Shown: positions 1 to 8,628, numbered from the stretch's first letter. The stretch is DNA of 64,000 nucleotides from Chryseobacterium sp. YIM B08800 (GCF_026163565.1 NZ_JAPDKN010000025.1:1-64000); one strand, 5' to 3'. Numbers and translations are program-made. The notes: generated by a model from the sequence alone, not told the origin.

Positions 1-8
1 CATAACAA

Positions 9-1220
9 ATGAAACGTTCCGGAACCGCAACTTTACCACTTCACTACGGAAAAGTACCGCCTTGGCTCTACGAAAGAATGGCTGTACTTGGGCTTTCTAT
101 TGTTGAAGTAATGCTTGCAGACTACGGGAAAAATGAAGTTCTCCGAAGGTTGGCAGATCCTTTTTGGTTTCAAAGTTTTGGTGCAGTGATGGGAATGGAT
201 TGGCATTCTTCAGGAATTACAACTTCGGTAATGGGAGCTTTAAAACGCAGCATCAACCAAAATTCCAAAGAGCTCGGAATTTATATTTGTGGCGGAAAAG
301 GAAAGCTTTCCAAAGAGACACCAAACGAACTTCTTCTCATCGCAGATAAAACCGGATTAGATGGAAACGAGTTAGTTCGTGCGAGTAAACTTTCAGCAAA
401 AGTTGATAATACTGCGATTCAGGATGGTTATCAGTTATATCTTCACAATTTTATTTTGTCAGACGAAGGAAATTGGGCAGTTGTACAACAGGGAATGAAT
501 GATTCTGATGGTACAGCGCGCCGCTACCATTGGCATTCTGAAAATATGAAATCTTTTGTAGATGAACCTCATAAAGGAATTCAGGGAGTCAACCGTGGAA
601 ATATTCTAAATCTTACAGCAAATGAAGCACAGGAAAACCGCAAAGGAATTTTAGAAATTTCTCATACGAATTCTGAAAAGATCATGCAGGATTTTGCCAA
701 TTTAATTTTGCCGGCTCATCATGATGTTCGTGCTTCAGATGTTGATTTAAAAAAACTCGGAACGCTTTTGTACATGACCAGAGAAAATCAGCCTGAAAAT
801 TTTGAAGAATTATTGTTGTTAAAAGGAGTAGGGCCACGAACTTTACAGAGTCTTGCTTTGGTAAGTGAAGTTATCCATGGTGCTCCTTCAAGATTCAGAG
901 ATCCTGCGAGATTTTCTTTTGCACACGGCGGAAAAGACGGTCATCCGTTTCCTGTTCCTATTAATGTTTATGATGAAACCATCAATATTCTCCAAAAAGG
1001 AATTGAAAAATCTAAATTGGGAAACTCTGATAAGTTACAATCCATTAATAAACTTCACACGATTATTTCAGAAGCTGAGAAAAATTTCACTCCGGATTTT
1101 GATATTAATGAAGTCATTGAGGAAGAACGCCAAAATTCATGGAGATTTGGTGGGAAAACAGTATTCGGCGATGCTGAAAAACCTTCAAAACCTAAACCAA
1201 TTCAGCTTTCTTTGTTTTAA
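9..1220 (+). CDS. DUF763 domain protein
   Basis: This 403-residue protein matches the DUF763 family along its whole length, with the typical opening MKRSGTATLPLHYGKVPPWL and the HHDVRASDVDLKKLG segment near residues 240-255. The family has no established biochemical role. Residues about 271-290 (LLKGVGPRTLQSLAL) look like a helix-hairpin-helix motif, which would fit nucleic-acid binding, but that is inference. No signal peptide or membrane segment is visible, so it should be cytoplasmic. The ATG at position 9 starts the conserved N-terminus, so the gene appears complete although it lies at the window edge. Confidence 0.85.
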   Translation: MKRSGTATLPLHYGKVPPWLYERMAVLGLSIVEVMLADYGKNEVLRRLADPFWFQSFGAVMGMDWHSSGITTSVMGALKRSINQNSKELGIYICGGKGKLSKETPNELLLIADKTGLDGNELVRASKLSAKVDNTAIQDGYQLYLHNFILSDEGNWAVVQQGMNDSDGTARRYHWHSENMKSFVDEPHKGIQGVNRGNILNLTANEAQENRKGILEISHTNSEKIMQDFANLILPAHHDVRASDVDLKKLGTLLYMTRENQPENFEELLLLKGVGPRTLQSLALVSEVIHGAPSRFRDPARFSFAHGGKDGHPFPVPINVYDETINILQKGIEKSKLGNSDKLQSINKLHTIISEAEKNFTPDFDINEVIEEERQNSWRFGGKTVFGDAEKPSKPKPIQLSLF

Positions 1221-1387
1221 ATTTTTGACTTAGGAAACGGAGACGTTAATAAAATTATAATTTAATCCGTTAAAAAATTCCCATTGTTTGAGCACGTTGA
1301 TAAATTTGAAAAAAATAAAAAATATTGATTCGTGCGAGTTTTGAAAATTTTAGTCGGAGTTTCCCGTCTTGAATTTTTGGTTCTTTT

Positions 1388-1415
1388 GTTTGACTTCGTC
1401 GAATCTTCGATTTCA
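1388..1415. repeat. 28-nt dispersed repeat, copy 1
   Basis: The core GACTTCGTCGAATCTTCGAT is partly self-complementary (TCGAA/TTCGA). The full 28 nt occur again, identical and in inverted orientation, at 54668-54695. Both copies are intergenic. It lies in the 286-nt gap between the DUF763 gene and the Crp-like gene, which shows no coding potential. Confidence 0.75.
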
Positions 1416-1506
1416 AGACAAAAGAACTAAATGATAATTTATACAAAATATTTCACTTTTAATTCCAATAAAAATTTTAATTTTAAAATCTCAAAATATT
1501 AATTGG

Positions 1507-2097
1507 ATGACCAGCAAAGCCTTCGAAGTTTATCGTGATTTTCCTTTTTTCTTTCAAGAAGAACTTGATGAAATTATTCAGGCGCACGAAAAAGTAGTTT
1601 TCCAAAAAGGAGAAGCTATTCTTCAGGAAGGCAAAATGGCCAATGAATATTATATTTTAGAAAAAGGTTTGGCGCGTTCTTTTGTTAATGATTTTAACGG
1701 AAATGATGTGACAACAAATTTTTTTACAGAAAACGAAATTATCATCGATGTTTCTTCTCTGTTTCAAAGAATTCCCACTCAGGAAAATATGGTCTGCATT
1801 ACAGATTGCGAATGTTGGAAGCTTGATTTTGATGTTTTCCAGGAGCTTTTTCATAAAATCCCGAACCTTAGAGAATGGGGAAGAGCCTGGATGTCTCAAC
1901 AGCTTTTTTTATACAAACAGCGGTCTGTAGAGATGTTTACACTTTCTGCAACCAAACGTTACCTTCATCTTTTAGAACAAAAATCTCAGGTGATACAATT
2001 TGCACCTTTAAAACAAATTGCTTCTTATCTGGGAATTACAGACACTTCATTAAGCAGAATCCGCAAAGAAATAGTATCTCATCCGAAGAAAAATTAA
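1507..2097 (+). CDS. Crp/Fnr family transcriptional regulator
   Basis: This 196-residue protein has a cyclic-nucleotide-binding-like beta-roll domain (about residues 20-120, with the pattern F.KGE.IL.EG.....YYI..G) and a C-terminal winged helix-turn-helix around residues 165-187 (LKQIASYLGITDTSLSRIRK). No Fnr-type iron-sulfur cysteine cluster is seen at the N-terminus, so the effector is unknown. This short type of Crp-like regulator is abundant in Flavobacteriia and often sits beside the small enzymes it may control. Here the next genes, 77 nt downstream, are two VOC-family proteins. A regulatory link is inference. Confidence 0.88.
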   Translation: MTSKAFEVYRDFPFFFQEELDEIIQAHEKVVFQKGEAILQEGKMANEYYILEKGLARSFVNDFNGNDVTTNFFTENEIIIDVSSLFQRIPTQENMVCITDCECWKLDFDVFQELFHKIPNLREWGRAWMSQQLFLYKQRSVEMFTLSATKRYLHLLEQKSQVIQFAPLKQIASYLGITDTSLSRIRKEIVSHPKKN

Positions 2098-2173
2098 ATC
2101 TTGTCTTATGGCAAGTTGATTTTCGCAATGACTTGGTAATTTTGGTTAAAAGTTTAACATCAAAAATTACAAA

Positions 2174-2587
2174 ATGGAAATCAATCAAATTTACGTCAAC
2201 CTTCCCGTAAAAGATGTTCAGAAAACGAGAGAATTCTGGACTAAACTAGGTTTTTCGATCAACGAACAATTTTCCGATGAAAAAGCAATCTGTGTAATAA
2301 TGAAGCAAGATCATATTTACACCATGTTTTTAAAAGAAGAGTTTTTCCAAACTTTTACAGACAGACCCGTTGCAAAAGGAGATACCACTCAAACGCTTCT
2401 TGCAATTGGCGTAAACAGTCGTGAAGAAGTAGATGAAATGGTGAAAACTGCTACAGAAAATGGAGGTTCGAAATACAGTGAACCAAGAGATTATGGCTGG
2501 ATGTATCAGAAAACTTTTTCAGATTTAGACGGTCATCAATGGGAAGTACTTTTTTCAGATATGTCCCAGCTTCCTGCGGATTTTTAA
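2174..2587 (+). CDS. VOC family protein (glyoxalase/bleomycin-resistance fold), copy 1
   Basis: This 137-residue protein has one pair of beta-alpha-beta-beta-beta modules of the vicinal oxygen chelate superfamily: an N-terminal IYVNLPVKDVQKTREFW and a C-terminal DLDGHQWEVLF that carries the usual metal-site region. It resembles the group annotated as glyoxalase or extradiol dioxygenase-like. The substrate cannot be read from sequence. It is followed 33 nt later by a close paralogue, so the two are a tandem duplication and probably co-transcribed. Confidence 0.88.
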   Translation: MEINQIYVNLPVKDVQKTREFWTKLGFSINEQFSDEKAICVIMKQDHIYTMFLKEEFFQTFTDRPVAKGDTTQTLLAIGVNSREEVDEMVKTATENGGSKYSEPRDYGWMYQKTFSDLDGHQWEVLFSDMSQLPADF

Positions 2588-2620
2588 ATCTTCATATTTA
2601 ACCTAAAAAAAATTGAAAAA

Positions 2621-3028
2621 ATGAAAGTCAATCAAATTTACGTGAATCTTCCGGTGAAAGATATTCAGAAAACAAAAGAGTTTTGGACTAAAGTAGGATT
2701 CTCCATCAACGAACAGTTTTCAGACGATAAGGCAGTTTGTGTGGTGATGAGCGATACTATCTATGTGATGTTTTTAACGGAAGAATATTTTCAGACTTTT
2801 TCAGAAAGACCGGTTCCGAATGGCGATACTACACAAGTCTTGGTTGCAATCGGTTTAAACAGCCGTGAAGAAGTTGATCAGGTTGTAAATGCTGCTGTAG
2901 CGAATGGAGCTTATCAACATGAAGAACCACAGGATTACGGATGGATGTATCAAAATTCTTTTTGGGACATCAATGGACATGGTTGGAATGTCACTTTTGC
3001 AGATATGTCACAAATACCTACTGAGTAA
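2621..3028 (+). CDS. VOC family protein, tandem paralogue copy 2
   Basis: This 135-residue protein is collinear with the preceding gene and clearly a duplicate. The first 40 residues differ mostly by conservative changes (VKDIQKTKEFWTKVGFSINE against VKDVQKTREFWTKLGFSINE). The final motif DINGHGWNVTF keeps the glycine-histidine pattern but replaces the glutamate of WEV with asparagine, which may alter the metal ligand set in this copy. The function is unknown beyond the fold. Confidence 0.87.
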   Translation: MKVNQIYVNLPVKDIQKTKEFWTKVGFSINEQFSDDKAVCVVMSDTIYVMFLTEEYFQTFSERPVPNGDTTQVLVAIGLNSREEVDQVVNAAVANGAYQHEEPQDYGWMYQNSFWDINGHGWNVTFADMSQIPTE

Positions 3029-3130
3029 TTGAGGCTCTCGCAGATTTAGCTAATACCGCAGATTTATAAAGTGAAAAATTTGCTATAAAAAATAATAATA
3101 AACCCACAAATGGTCTTCAAATATTCACAA

Positions 3131-3161
3131 TTATCCGTGAAAATCTGAGAAATCCGTGGGT
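3131..3161 (+). repeat. Intergenic repeat of the AATCTGAGAAATCCGTGGG type
   Basis: The segment contains CCGTGAAAATCTGAGAAATC followed by CGTGGG. Near-identical copies lie at 14650-14680 and, in a triplicated ATCTGTGG form, at 8121-8156. All are intergenic and lie close to gene starts or ends, which fits a dispersed repeat family. Confidence 0.6.
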
Positions 3162-3177
3162 GAAAAAAATCAAAATT

Positions 3178-3702
3178 ATGGATACACCAAAATCATCAAA
3201 ATTAGAAATTATAATTCCTGCATTTCGAGGACACAGTCAGAGTTTTCTGATGGTTCTTGATGGAATTTCAGAAGAAGATGCTTTAAAAAGAATTGAAGGC
3301 AGAACAAACCACATCGTTTGGATGGTTGGAAATTTTCTCGATATGCGTTATGCAATGGGAAGCGTACTCGGTTTAAATGAAGAATTTGAATTTAAAGATT
3401 TTTTCTTTCAGGGAAAAGCCTTAGACGAAAACTTAGAATATCCATCTTTACAGCAATTGAAAGATTCTTTTCATAAAATTTCACCTCTTGTTTATCAGAA
3501 ATTATTGGAAGCTTCAGACGAAGATTTAGCAAAAGCTTTTCCAATGGGAATGAATATCGAATTTTTCCCTGAAAACGTGCTTAATTTCGTTGGAATGTGC
3601 ATCGGTCGTGAAGATTATCTCTGCGGACAAATCGGATTGATGCGTAGAATTCTCAATTACGAAGGAATGAAATACGACTTTGATGAGAATATGAAGTATT
3701 AA
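3178..3702 (+). CDS. DinB-like four-helix-bundle protein
   Basis: This protein of 174 residues resembles the DinB/YfiT-like family: an early helix with PAFRGHSQSFLMVLDGISEEDA, then NHIVWMVGNFLDMRY with a histidine typical of the metal-binding set, and a late helix VGMCIGREDYLCGQIGLMRR. The histidine usually present at the last position is not obvious here (GRED), so metal binding is uncertain. A GTG at 3160 would add six residues encoded by the upstream repeat; I prefer the ATG at 3178, which follows an A-rich leader like its neighbours. Confidence 0.7.
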   Translation: MDTPKSSKLEIIIPAFRGHSQSFLMVLDGISEEDALKRIEGRTNHIVWMVGNFLDMRYAMGSVLGLNEEFEFKDFFFQGKALDENLEYPSLQQLKDSFHKISPLVYQKLLEASDEDLAKAFPMGMNIEFFPENVLNFVGMCIGREDYLCGQIGLMRRILNYEGMKYDFDENMKY

Positions 3703-3732
3703 AATCAAATGTAGATTTGAGTATATTTCAAA

Positions 3733-3761
3733 CAGATTCTTTTTCGTTCAGAATGACAAAT
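3733..3761. repeat. Dispersed repeat, half copy (TTCGTTCAGAATGACAAA type)
   Basis: This intergenic stretch contains GATTCTTTTTCGTTCAGAAT followed by GACAAA. It is one arm of the common Bacteroidota intergenic palindrome, of which a two-armed copy lies at 60446-60526. A fragment of another family (CTTTGTGCTCTTTGCGTTTA) follows at about 3844-3863. The 275-nt gap holds no gene that I can support. Confidence 0.5.
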
Positions 3762-3983
3762 TGAATGAAAATATAACTTATTTTCTTTGCTGAGTAGGAC
3801 GCCTTTACGAACGAAAAATGTTTTCAAATACTTTAAAGAAAATCTTTGTGCTCTTTGCGTTTAGATAAACACAAATGACACAAATATTTACACAAATTTC
3901 ACGATAAATTTAATTGTTTTATTCGTGAAAACCATTAGCGAAATTCGTGTTTAAAAAAAACTAACTTTTAAAAAATAAAAATC

Positions 3984-4415
3984 ATGGCAAAATTAAATCC
4001 GTACCTGAATTTTGATGGTACAGCAGAAAAAGCATTTACATTTTACAAATCTGTTTTCGGCGGAGAATTCGTTGGAGAGATCCACAAAATGGGTAACGCT
4101 CCCGGAACTGAAAATTTATCAGACGAAGAAAAAAACAGAGTGATGCACATTGCGCTTCCTATTGGGGGTGACCTTTTGATGGCTTCAGACATTGTGCCGT
4201 CATTCGGACAAAACTTAACCGTTGGAAACAATAATTATGTTTCTGTTTTCCCGGATTCCAAAGAAGACGCAGATAGAATTTTCAAGGGACTTTCTGAAGG
4301 TGGAAATATCGAAATGCCACTTGAAGACCAGTTTTGGGGTGATTATTTCGGAAGTTTTCAGGATAAGTTCGGTGTTCATTGGATGATCAATTATAACGAA
4401 GAATACACAAAATAG
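3984..4415 (+). CDS. PhnB-like VOC family protein
   Basis: This 143-residue protein begins LNPYLNFDGTAEKAFTFYKS and ends DKFGVHWMINY, which is the pattern of the PhnB / DUF1428-like group of VOC proteins often annotated as 3-demethylubiquinone methyltransferase-like. No methyltransferase motif is present, so that name should not be taken as function. The protein is cytoplasmic. A hairpin terminator follows at 4435-4464. Confidence 0.85.
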   Translation: MAKLNPYLNFDGTAEKAFTFYKSVFGGEFVGEIHKMGNAPGTENLSDEEKNRVMHIALPIGGDLLMASDIVPSFGQNLTVGNNNYVSVFPDSKEDADRIFKGLSEGGNIEMPLEDQFWGDYFGSFQDKFGVHWMINYNEEYTK

Positions 4416-4434
4416 TTTTATATTTAATTAATGA

Positions 4435-4464
4435 AAGGGTAGATGTTGAGTTTACCCTTCTTTT
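4435..4464 (+). terminator. Intrinsic terminator after the PhnB-like gene
   Basis: AAGGGTA at 4435-4441 pairs with TACCCTT at 4453-4459 and is followed by CTTTTT. The next start codon is 26 nt further on. Confidence 0.6.
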
Positions 4465-4489
4465 TACACATTAAAAAACAAAATATTAA

Positions 4490-4903
4490 ATGGATAAAGT
4501 TAAAATTGACATTACAATCTTGGCGTCCGTGGAAAAAGTTTGGGATTATTTTAATGCTCCAAAACATATTACCAAATGGAATTTCGCTCATGAAAGCTGG
4601 TTTTGCCCAAGTTCTGAAAACGATCTGAAAGTAGGTGGAAAATTCAATAATAGAATGGAAGCAAAAGACGGAAGTTTCGGCTTTGATTTTATAGGAGTTT
4701 ATGACGAAGTAGTTCCGAATGAAAGAATAAAATATCACATTGAAGACGGAAGAGAAGTAGAAGTGATTTTTGAGAAAATAGACGAGAAAACAACCAAAGT
4801 GACCGAAATTTTTGATCCTGAAAAACAAAATTCAGTTGAGATGCAGCGTGAAGGTTGGTATGCGATTCTTAATAATTTTCATAAATATGTAGAAAACCAT
4901 TAA
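4490..4903 (+). CDS. SRPBCC (AHSA1-type) domain protein
   Basis: This 137-residue single-domain protein shows the AHSA1/START-like pattern: an opening strand VKIDITILASVEKVWDYFNAP, a central VGGKF and a closing region ending in a helix (REGWYAILNNFHKYV). Such proteins bind hydrophobic ligands or stabilise partners. There are two further SRPBCC genes within 3.1 kb, all on the same strand. The ligand is unknown. Confidence 0.85.
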   Translation: MDKVKIDITILASVEKVWDYFNAPKHITKWNFAHESWFCPSSENDLKVGGKFNNRMEAKDGSFGFDFIGVYDEVVPNERIKYHIEDGREVEVIFEKIDEKTTKVTEIFDPEKQNSVEMQREGWYAILNNFHKYVENH

Positions 4904-4920
4904 ACTTTAAAGCTGTAATC

Positions 4921-5175
4921 ATGATCAATTTAGTAATAATGGCAAGATGCTTAAAGCCTATTTATACTGAGAATTATGTTGTGGAAAACAAATTTTTGCA
5001 GGGTATTATAGCAATGCCTGCAAGAAGAGCGCTGGAAAAAAAACAAATAGATTCTCTCACAAAACTGTCAGATTATTCTGAAAAAGAAGTAATGAAATTT
5101 CATGGTTTCGGAAAAAATACGATTTCGAAGCTTAAAAACTATATGAAAGAAAATAATTTTTCTTTTAAAAATTAA
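4921..5175 (+). CDS. Small helix-hairpin-helix protein (RNA polymerase alpha-CTD-like)
   Basis: This 84-residue protein has a C-terminal part (residues about 30-78: MPARRALEKKQIDSLTKLSD then FHGFGKNTISKLKNYM) that follows the helix-hairpin-helix pattern of the RNA polymerase alpha C-terminal domain. It has no N-terminal alpha domain, so it is a stand-alone version and not RpoA. A second ATG at 4939 is possible. DNA binding is probable from the fold; the target is unknown. A perfect 14-bp hairpin begins directly after its stop codon. Confidence 0.7.
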   Translation: MINLVIMARCLKPIYTENYVVENKFLQGIIAMPARRALEKKQIDSLTKLSDYSEKEVMKFHGFGKNTISKLKNYMKENNFSFKN

Positions 5176-5210
5176 ACACTTTGTCAAAGTTTAAATCTTT
5201 GACAAAGTGT
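5176..5210. repeat. ACTTTGTCAAAG palindrome, copy 1
   Basis: ACACTTTGTCAAAG at 5176-5189 and CTTTGACAAAGTGT at 5197-5210 form a perfect 14-bp stem with a 7-nt loop. A second copy of the same family with a 12-bp stem is at 10218-10249. No strong T-tract follows, so it may be a dispersed palindrome that can also act as a transcription stop. Confidence 0.75.
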
Positions 5211-5241
5211 TATATAAAATCAACAAGAATAAATCAAAATT

Positions 5242-6105
5242 ATGAATAACAATATTTTCCCATGTCTTTGGTATGATGGGGATGCAAAAGAATCAGCTGA
5301 ATTTTACTGCAAAATATTCGACGGAAAAATTACAGCAGATACTCCGATGGTATTGAATATAGAACTTTTCGGACAAAAATTAATGCTTTTAAATGGAGGT
5401 CCACATTTTGAAAAAAATGCTTCCGTTTCATTGATGGTGATGTGCGAAACTGAGGAAGAGGTTCAGAAATATTGGGATCAATTAGAAGATGGAGGGATTG
5501 TTTTGATGGCATTAGATTCTTATCCTTGGAGTAAAAAATACGGTTGGATTAGGGATAAATTTGGCGTAACATGGCAATTATATTTAGGTGAAAAGAAAAG
5601 TGAGCAAAGAATTATTCCGACTTTAATGTTTATTCATCAAAATAACGGAAAGGCAATGGAAGCTATGAAATTGTACACAGAAGTTTTTCCTAATTCAAAA
5701 ATAGAAAGCGTTCTGAAATACGGAGACGGAGTAGGAGATGAAAACCACGAAGTTCCGGAAAATGTACAGCACGCCCATTTCCAGATTAATGGCTATTCTT
5801 TATTCTGCATGGATAATTCTTACGATCATAAATTCGATTTTAATGAGGGGATTTCAATGGTTATTATGACAGAAAATCAGGAAGAAACAGATCATTTTTG
5901 GAATTCGTTAACTGCAGATGGCGGAAGAGAAAGTATGTGTGGTTGGCTGAAAGATAAATTCGGAATGAGCTGGCAAATTGTACCTAAAAGATTAATCGAA
6001 TTGATGAGCGACTCTGATCAGCTGAAAGCGCAAAAAGTAGTACAGGCAATGATGAAAATGCAGAAAATTGTGATTCGGGATTTAGAAGAATCTTATAATT
6101 TTTAG
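5242..6105 (+). CDS. Double-domain PhnB-like VOC protein
   Basis: This 287-residue protein contains two PhnB/VOC modules. The first covers about residues 1-120 (FPCLWYDGDAKESAEFYCKI to FGVTWQLYLGEK). The second covers about residues 128-255 (TLMFIHQNNGKAMEAMKLYT to DKFGMSWQIVPKR), with a helical tail. Both halves keep the D/N-K-F-G-hydrophobic-W pattern. It belongs to the group commonly labelled 3-demethylubiquinone-9 3-methyltransferase, but no methyltransferase domain is visible. Confidence 0.85.
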   Translation: MNNNIFPCLWYDGDAKESAEFYCKIFDGKITADTPMVLNIELFGQKLMLLNGGPHFEKNASVSLMVMCETEEEVQKYWDQLEDGGIVLMALDSYPWSKKYGWIRDKFGVTWQLYLGEKKSEQRIIPTLMFIHQNNGKAMEAMKLYTEVFPNSKIESVLKYGDGVGDENHEVPENVQHAHFQINGYSLFCMDNSYDHKFDFNEGISMVIMTENQEETDHFWNSLTADGGRESMCGWLKDKFGMSWQIVPKRLIELMSDSDQLKAQKVVQAMMKMQKIVIRDLEESYNF

Positions 6106-6112
6106 GCAATTA

Positions 6113-6186
6113 AGCTGGAAGTTTGATGTTGGAGGCTGGAAGTAATATAAAGACTGAAATAACTTCCAACATCCAGCTTCCAACAA
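6113..6186. repeat. Imperfect palindromic intergenic repeat (GGAAG/CTTCC type)
   Basis: GCTGGAAGTTTGATGTTGGA is mirrored by CTTCCAACATCCAGCTTCCA about 45 nt later. This kind of GGAAG-rich palindrome looks like a dispersed intergenic element and not a gene. It separates the VOC gene from the SDR gene. Confidence 0.55.
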
Positions 6187-6241
6187 CTAACCTTTTCCTC
6201 TTCGGCTTGCTGTTTGATGATATTCATAAAAAGATTTGCTT

Positions 6242-7075
6242 ATGAAGACACAGAACAAGTCAAAATCACTTTCCAAAGTACCTAAAGAAGGTTTGTATCC
6301 TGAAATTATCAGACAAAATTATTTAGGAAGTAAAAAACTACTTAATAAAAAAGCAATCATCTCAGGTGGCGACAGCGGAATAGGACAAGCTGTAGCGGTG
6401 CATTTTGCAAGAGAAGGAGCCGATGTTGCTGTTATTTATAAAGAAAGTGTAAAAGAAGCTAAAGAAACCAAGAAACTAGTTGAAAAAGAAGGACAGAAAT
6501 GTATTCTTCTAAAAGGGGATATTTCTAAAAAAGCATTTAGAAAAAATTCTTTAGAAAAGATTGCTAAAGAATGGAAAACCATTGATATTTTGGTTAATAA
6601 TGCTGGAATTCAGTTTCCAAAAAGCGATGTCGAAAAAATTTCAGATGATCAGATTAACGAAACATTCAATGTCAATATCATTTCAATGATTTCATTTACA
6701 AGAGATTGTTTGAAATTAATGAATAAAGGCGGGCGAATAATTTGTACCACTTCGGTAACTGCTTATCGTGGCAGCGATCATCTCATAGATTATTCGTCAA
6801 CAAAAGGCGCAATTGCAACATTCGTTCGTTCTCTGGCGACAAATCTTGCAGAGCAGAAAATTTTGGTTAACGGTGTTGCTCCCGGTCCGATCTGGACTCC
6901 GTTAGTGAAAGAAACTTTTGACGATATTGCTTCTTTCGGAAAAGATACACCTTTAAAAAGAGCCGGCCAACCTTCAGAAGTTGCACCTGCATATGTTTTT
7001 CTGGCTTCGGAAGATTCCAGTTTTATCACGGGTGAAATCATTCACATCAATGGCGGAGATTTTGTAGGTGGATAA
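6242..7075 (+). CDS. Short-chain dehydrogenase/reductase (SDR)
   Basis: This 277-residue classical SDR has a glycine-rich cofactor loop (SGGDSGIGQA, about residues 42-51), the NNAG motif, and the catalytic Y..STK (YSSTKGAI) near residues 183-187. The N-terminal extension with PKEGLYPEIIRQNYLGSKKL is characteristic of the general-stress SDR group (similar to Bacillus YhdF/YdaD). The alcohol or ketone substrate is unknown. An in-frame TTG at 6236 would add two residues; the ATG at 6242 is the likely start. Confidence 0.88.
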   Translation: MKTQNKSKSLSKVPKEGLYPEIIRQNYLGSKKLLNKKAIISGGDSGIGQAVAVHFAREGADVAVIYKESVKEAKETKKLVEKEGQKCILLKGDISKKAFRKNSLEKIAKEWKTIDILVNNAGIQFPKSDVEKISDDQINETFNVNIISMISFTRDCLKLMNKGGRIICTTSVTAYRGSDHLIDYSSTKGAIATFVRSLATNLAEQKILVNGVAPGPIWTPLVKETFDDIASFGKDTPLKRAGQPSEVAPAYVFLASEDSSFITGEIIHINGGDFVGG

Positions 7076-7105
7076 ATAATTTTACTTAAACCTAAAAATT
7101 AAATT

Positions 7106-7534
7106 ATGGAAATTTTAGAATTTGAAATAAAGATCAACGCAACTCCAGAAAAAATATGGACGGTTCTTTGGGACGACATGCATTATAGACAATGGATCTC
7201 AGCGTTCACGAAAGGCTCTTTTTATGTAGGAACTTGGGATGAAGACAGTATTATTAAATTTTTTGATCCCAATAACAACGGAATGTACAGCCGTGTTTTA
7301 AAAAATGATCCCAATAAAGAGATGACTTTTCTACATTTAGGGGAAATTTACGATGGTATAGAAGTTCCACAAGATTGGGGTGATGCCACGGAAACTTATA
7401 CATTAGAGGAAACTGAAGAGGAAACAATATTAAAAGCCACCATTAAATCTTCACCAGAATTCAAGGACTTTTTTGAAGAAAAATTACCTGCAGCACTTCA
7501 GAATGTGAAAAATTTGGCTGAAAATCAGCTTTGA
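7106..7534 (+). CDS. SRPBCC domain protein
   Basis: This 142-residue protein of the START/AHSA1 type begins ILEFEIKINATPEKIWTVLW and has a central conserved stretch with HLGEIYDG. It starts 30 nt after the SDR gene and is followed 58 nt later by a related SRPBCC gene, so the three may share a transcript. Ligand and partner are unknown. Confidence 0.85.
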   Translation: MEILEFEIKINATPEKIWTVLWDDMHYRQWISAFTKGSFYVGTWDEDSIIKFFDPNNNGMYSRVLKNDPNKEMTFLHLGEIYDGIEVPQDWGDATETYTLEETEEETILKATIKSSPEFKDFFEEKLPAALQNVKNLAENQL

Positions 7535-7592
7535 TTTATTAGAAAGACACCATTGTTTTTTACCAAAATTATACCCAAAAAAAATCATTATT

Positions 7593-8045
7593 ATGGAAAA
7601 CTTATCATACAATATCATTATTGATGCCCCAAAACAAAAAATATGGGACGTTTTGTGGACCCCAGAAACGTATAGTGAATGGACAAAATTTTTCAATCCT
7701 AAATCAATTTCATTGATGAGATCGGATTGGAAAGTTGGCGGAAAGACCTATTTTACAAATACCGAAGGCGAAGGAATGGTTTCCACAATCGACAGTCTGG
7801 AAAAACCTGATCAGATCGTTTTTAAACATTTGGGAATGGTTGATAAAGACGGAAATGAAGACACTCAAAGCAAAGAAGTGATGGAGTGGAACGGTTCTTT
7901 CGAAAAGTATTTCCTGATCTCGCTTGATGATGGAACGGTGAAACTTCAGGCAGAAGTTCAGGCCGAGACCGAATGGAAAGACCACATGAATGAGGGTTTT
8001 ACAAAAGGTTTACAGATCGTGAAAGATCTTTCCGAATCAAAATAA
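7593..8045 (+). CDS. SRPBCC (AHSA1-type) domain protein
   Basis: This 150-residue single-domain protein opens with LSYNIIIDAPKQKIWDVLWT and has the WKVGGKTYF and FKHLGMVD segments typical of the AHSA1-like clade. It is related to the gene before it. A terminator follows 22 nt after the stop, so it probably ends the transcription unit. Confidence 0.86.
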   Translation: MENLSYNIIIDAPKQKIWDVLWTPETYSEWTKFFNPKSISLMRSDWKVGGKTYFTNTEGEGMVSTIDSLEKPDQIVFKHLGMVDKDGNEDTQSKEVMEWNGSFEKYFLISLDDGTVKLQAEVQAETEWKDHMNEGFTKGLQIVKDLSESK

Positions 8046-8067
8046 TATGAATCGAATAGTATCTATC

Positions 8068-8097
8068 AAGAGGTTTTTACAGGAAACCTCTTTTTTT
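8068..8097 (+). terminator. Intrinsic terminator
   Basis: AAGAGGTTT (8068-8076) pairs with AAACCTCTT (8084-8092) and is followed by a run of T. Confidence 0.8.
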
Positions 8098-8120
8098 ATT
8101 TAACTTTAAAAAATATTCTC

Positions 8121-8156
8121 AATCATCTGTGGAAATCTGTGATATCTGTGGGAGTC
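8121..8156 (+). repeat. ATCTGTGG repeat, triplicated form
   Basis: Three imperfect ATCTGTG units stand in tandem (ATCTGTGGAAATCTGTGATA then TCTGTGGG). It is related to the intergenic repeats at 3131-3161 and 14650-14680, and it ends 14 nt before the DoxX start codon. Confidence 0.55.
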
Positions 8157-8169
8157 TAAAACAATTATC

Positions 8170-8628
8170 ATGAAACTACTGGCAATTCTTTTTATTACAT
8201 TCATTTTAGCGCTACTGGGCACAAAAATATTTCAGGGAAATTGGGATCTATTATTTTCAGGAAATCTCGGAATGGCAGTTTTTATGCTATTCACAGGCTT
8301 TGCCCATTTTAAATTCCAGAAAGGAATGGCTTTAATGATTCCTGAGTTTATTCCGGCAAAAATGTTTTGGGTCTATTTTACAGGTGTAATCGAGATTGCC
8401 GCAGCAATTGGTTTAATGATTCCTTCAATTCGTGAGATTACTTCAATCTTGTTGATCATCTTTTTTGTGTTAATATTTATTGCAAATATCGATTCGTCAA
8501 GAAAGAAAGTCAATATTTTTAAAGCAAATTATTCAGGTCCCGGAATGGTTTATTTGTATAAAGAAAGAATTCCCATGCAGATTATTTTAATAGTCTGGAC
8601 TTGGTTTTTTGGAATTTATCTGAACTGA
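8170..8628 (+). CDS. DoxX-like integral membrane protein
   Basis: This 152-residue protein is very hydrophobic, with about four membrane-spanning helices, and carries the DoxX-like FTGFAHFKFQKGMALMIPEF and FTGVIEIAAAIGLMIPSI segments. DoxX-family proteins are small inner-membrane proteins linked to quinone or redox processes in some bacteria; the role here is not shown. It ends the run of small stress-type genes and precedes purB. Confidence 0.75.
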   Translation: MKLLAILFITFILALLGTKIFQGNWDLLFSGNLGMAVFMLFTGFAHFKFQKGMALMIPEFIPAKMFWVYFTGVIEIAAAIGLMIPSIREITSILLIIFFVLIFIANIDSSRKKVNIFKANYSGPGMVYLYKERIPMQIILIVWTWFFGIYLN

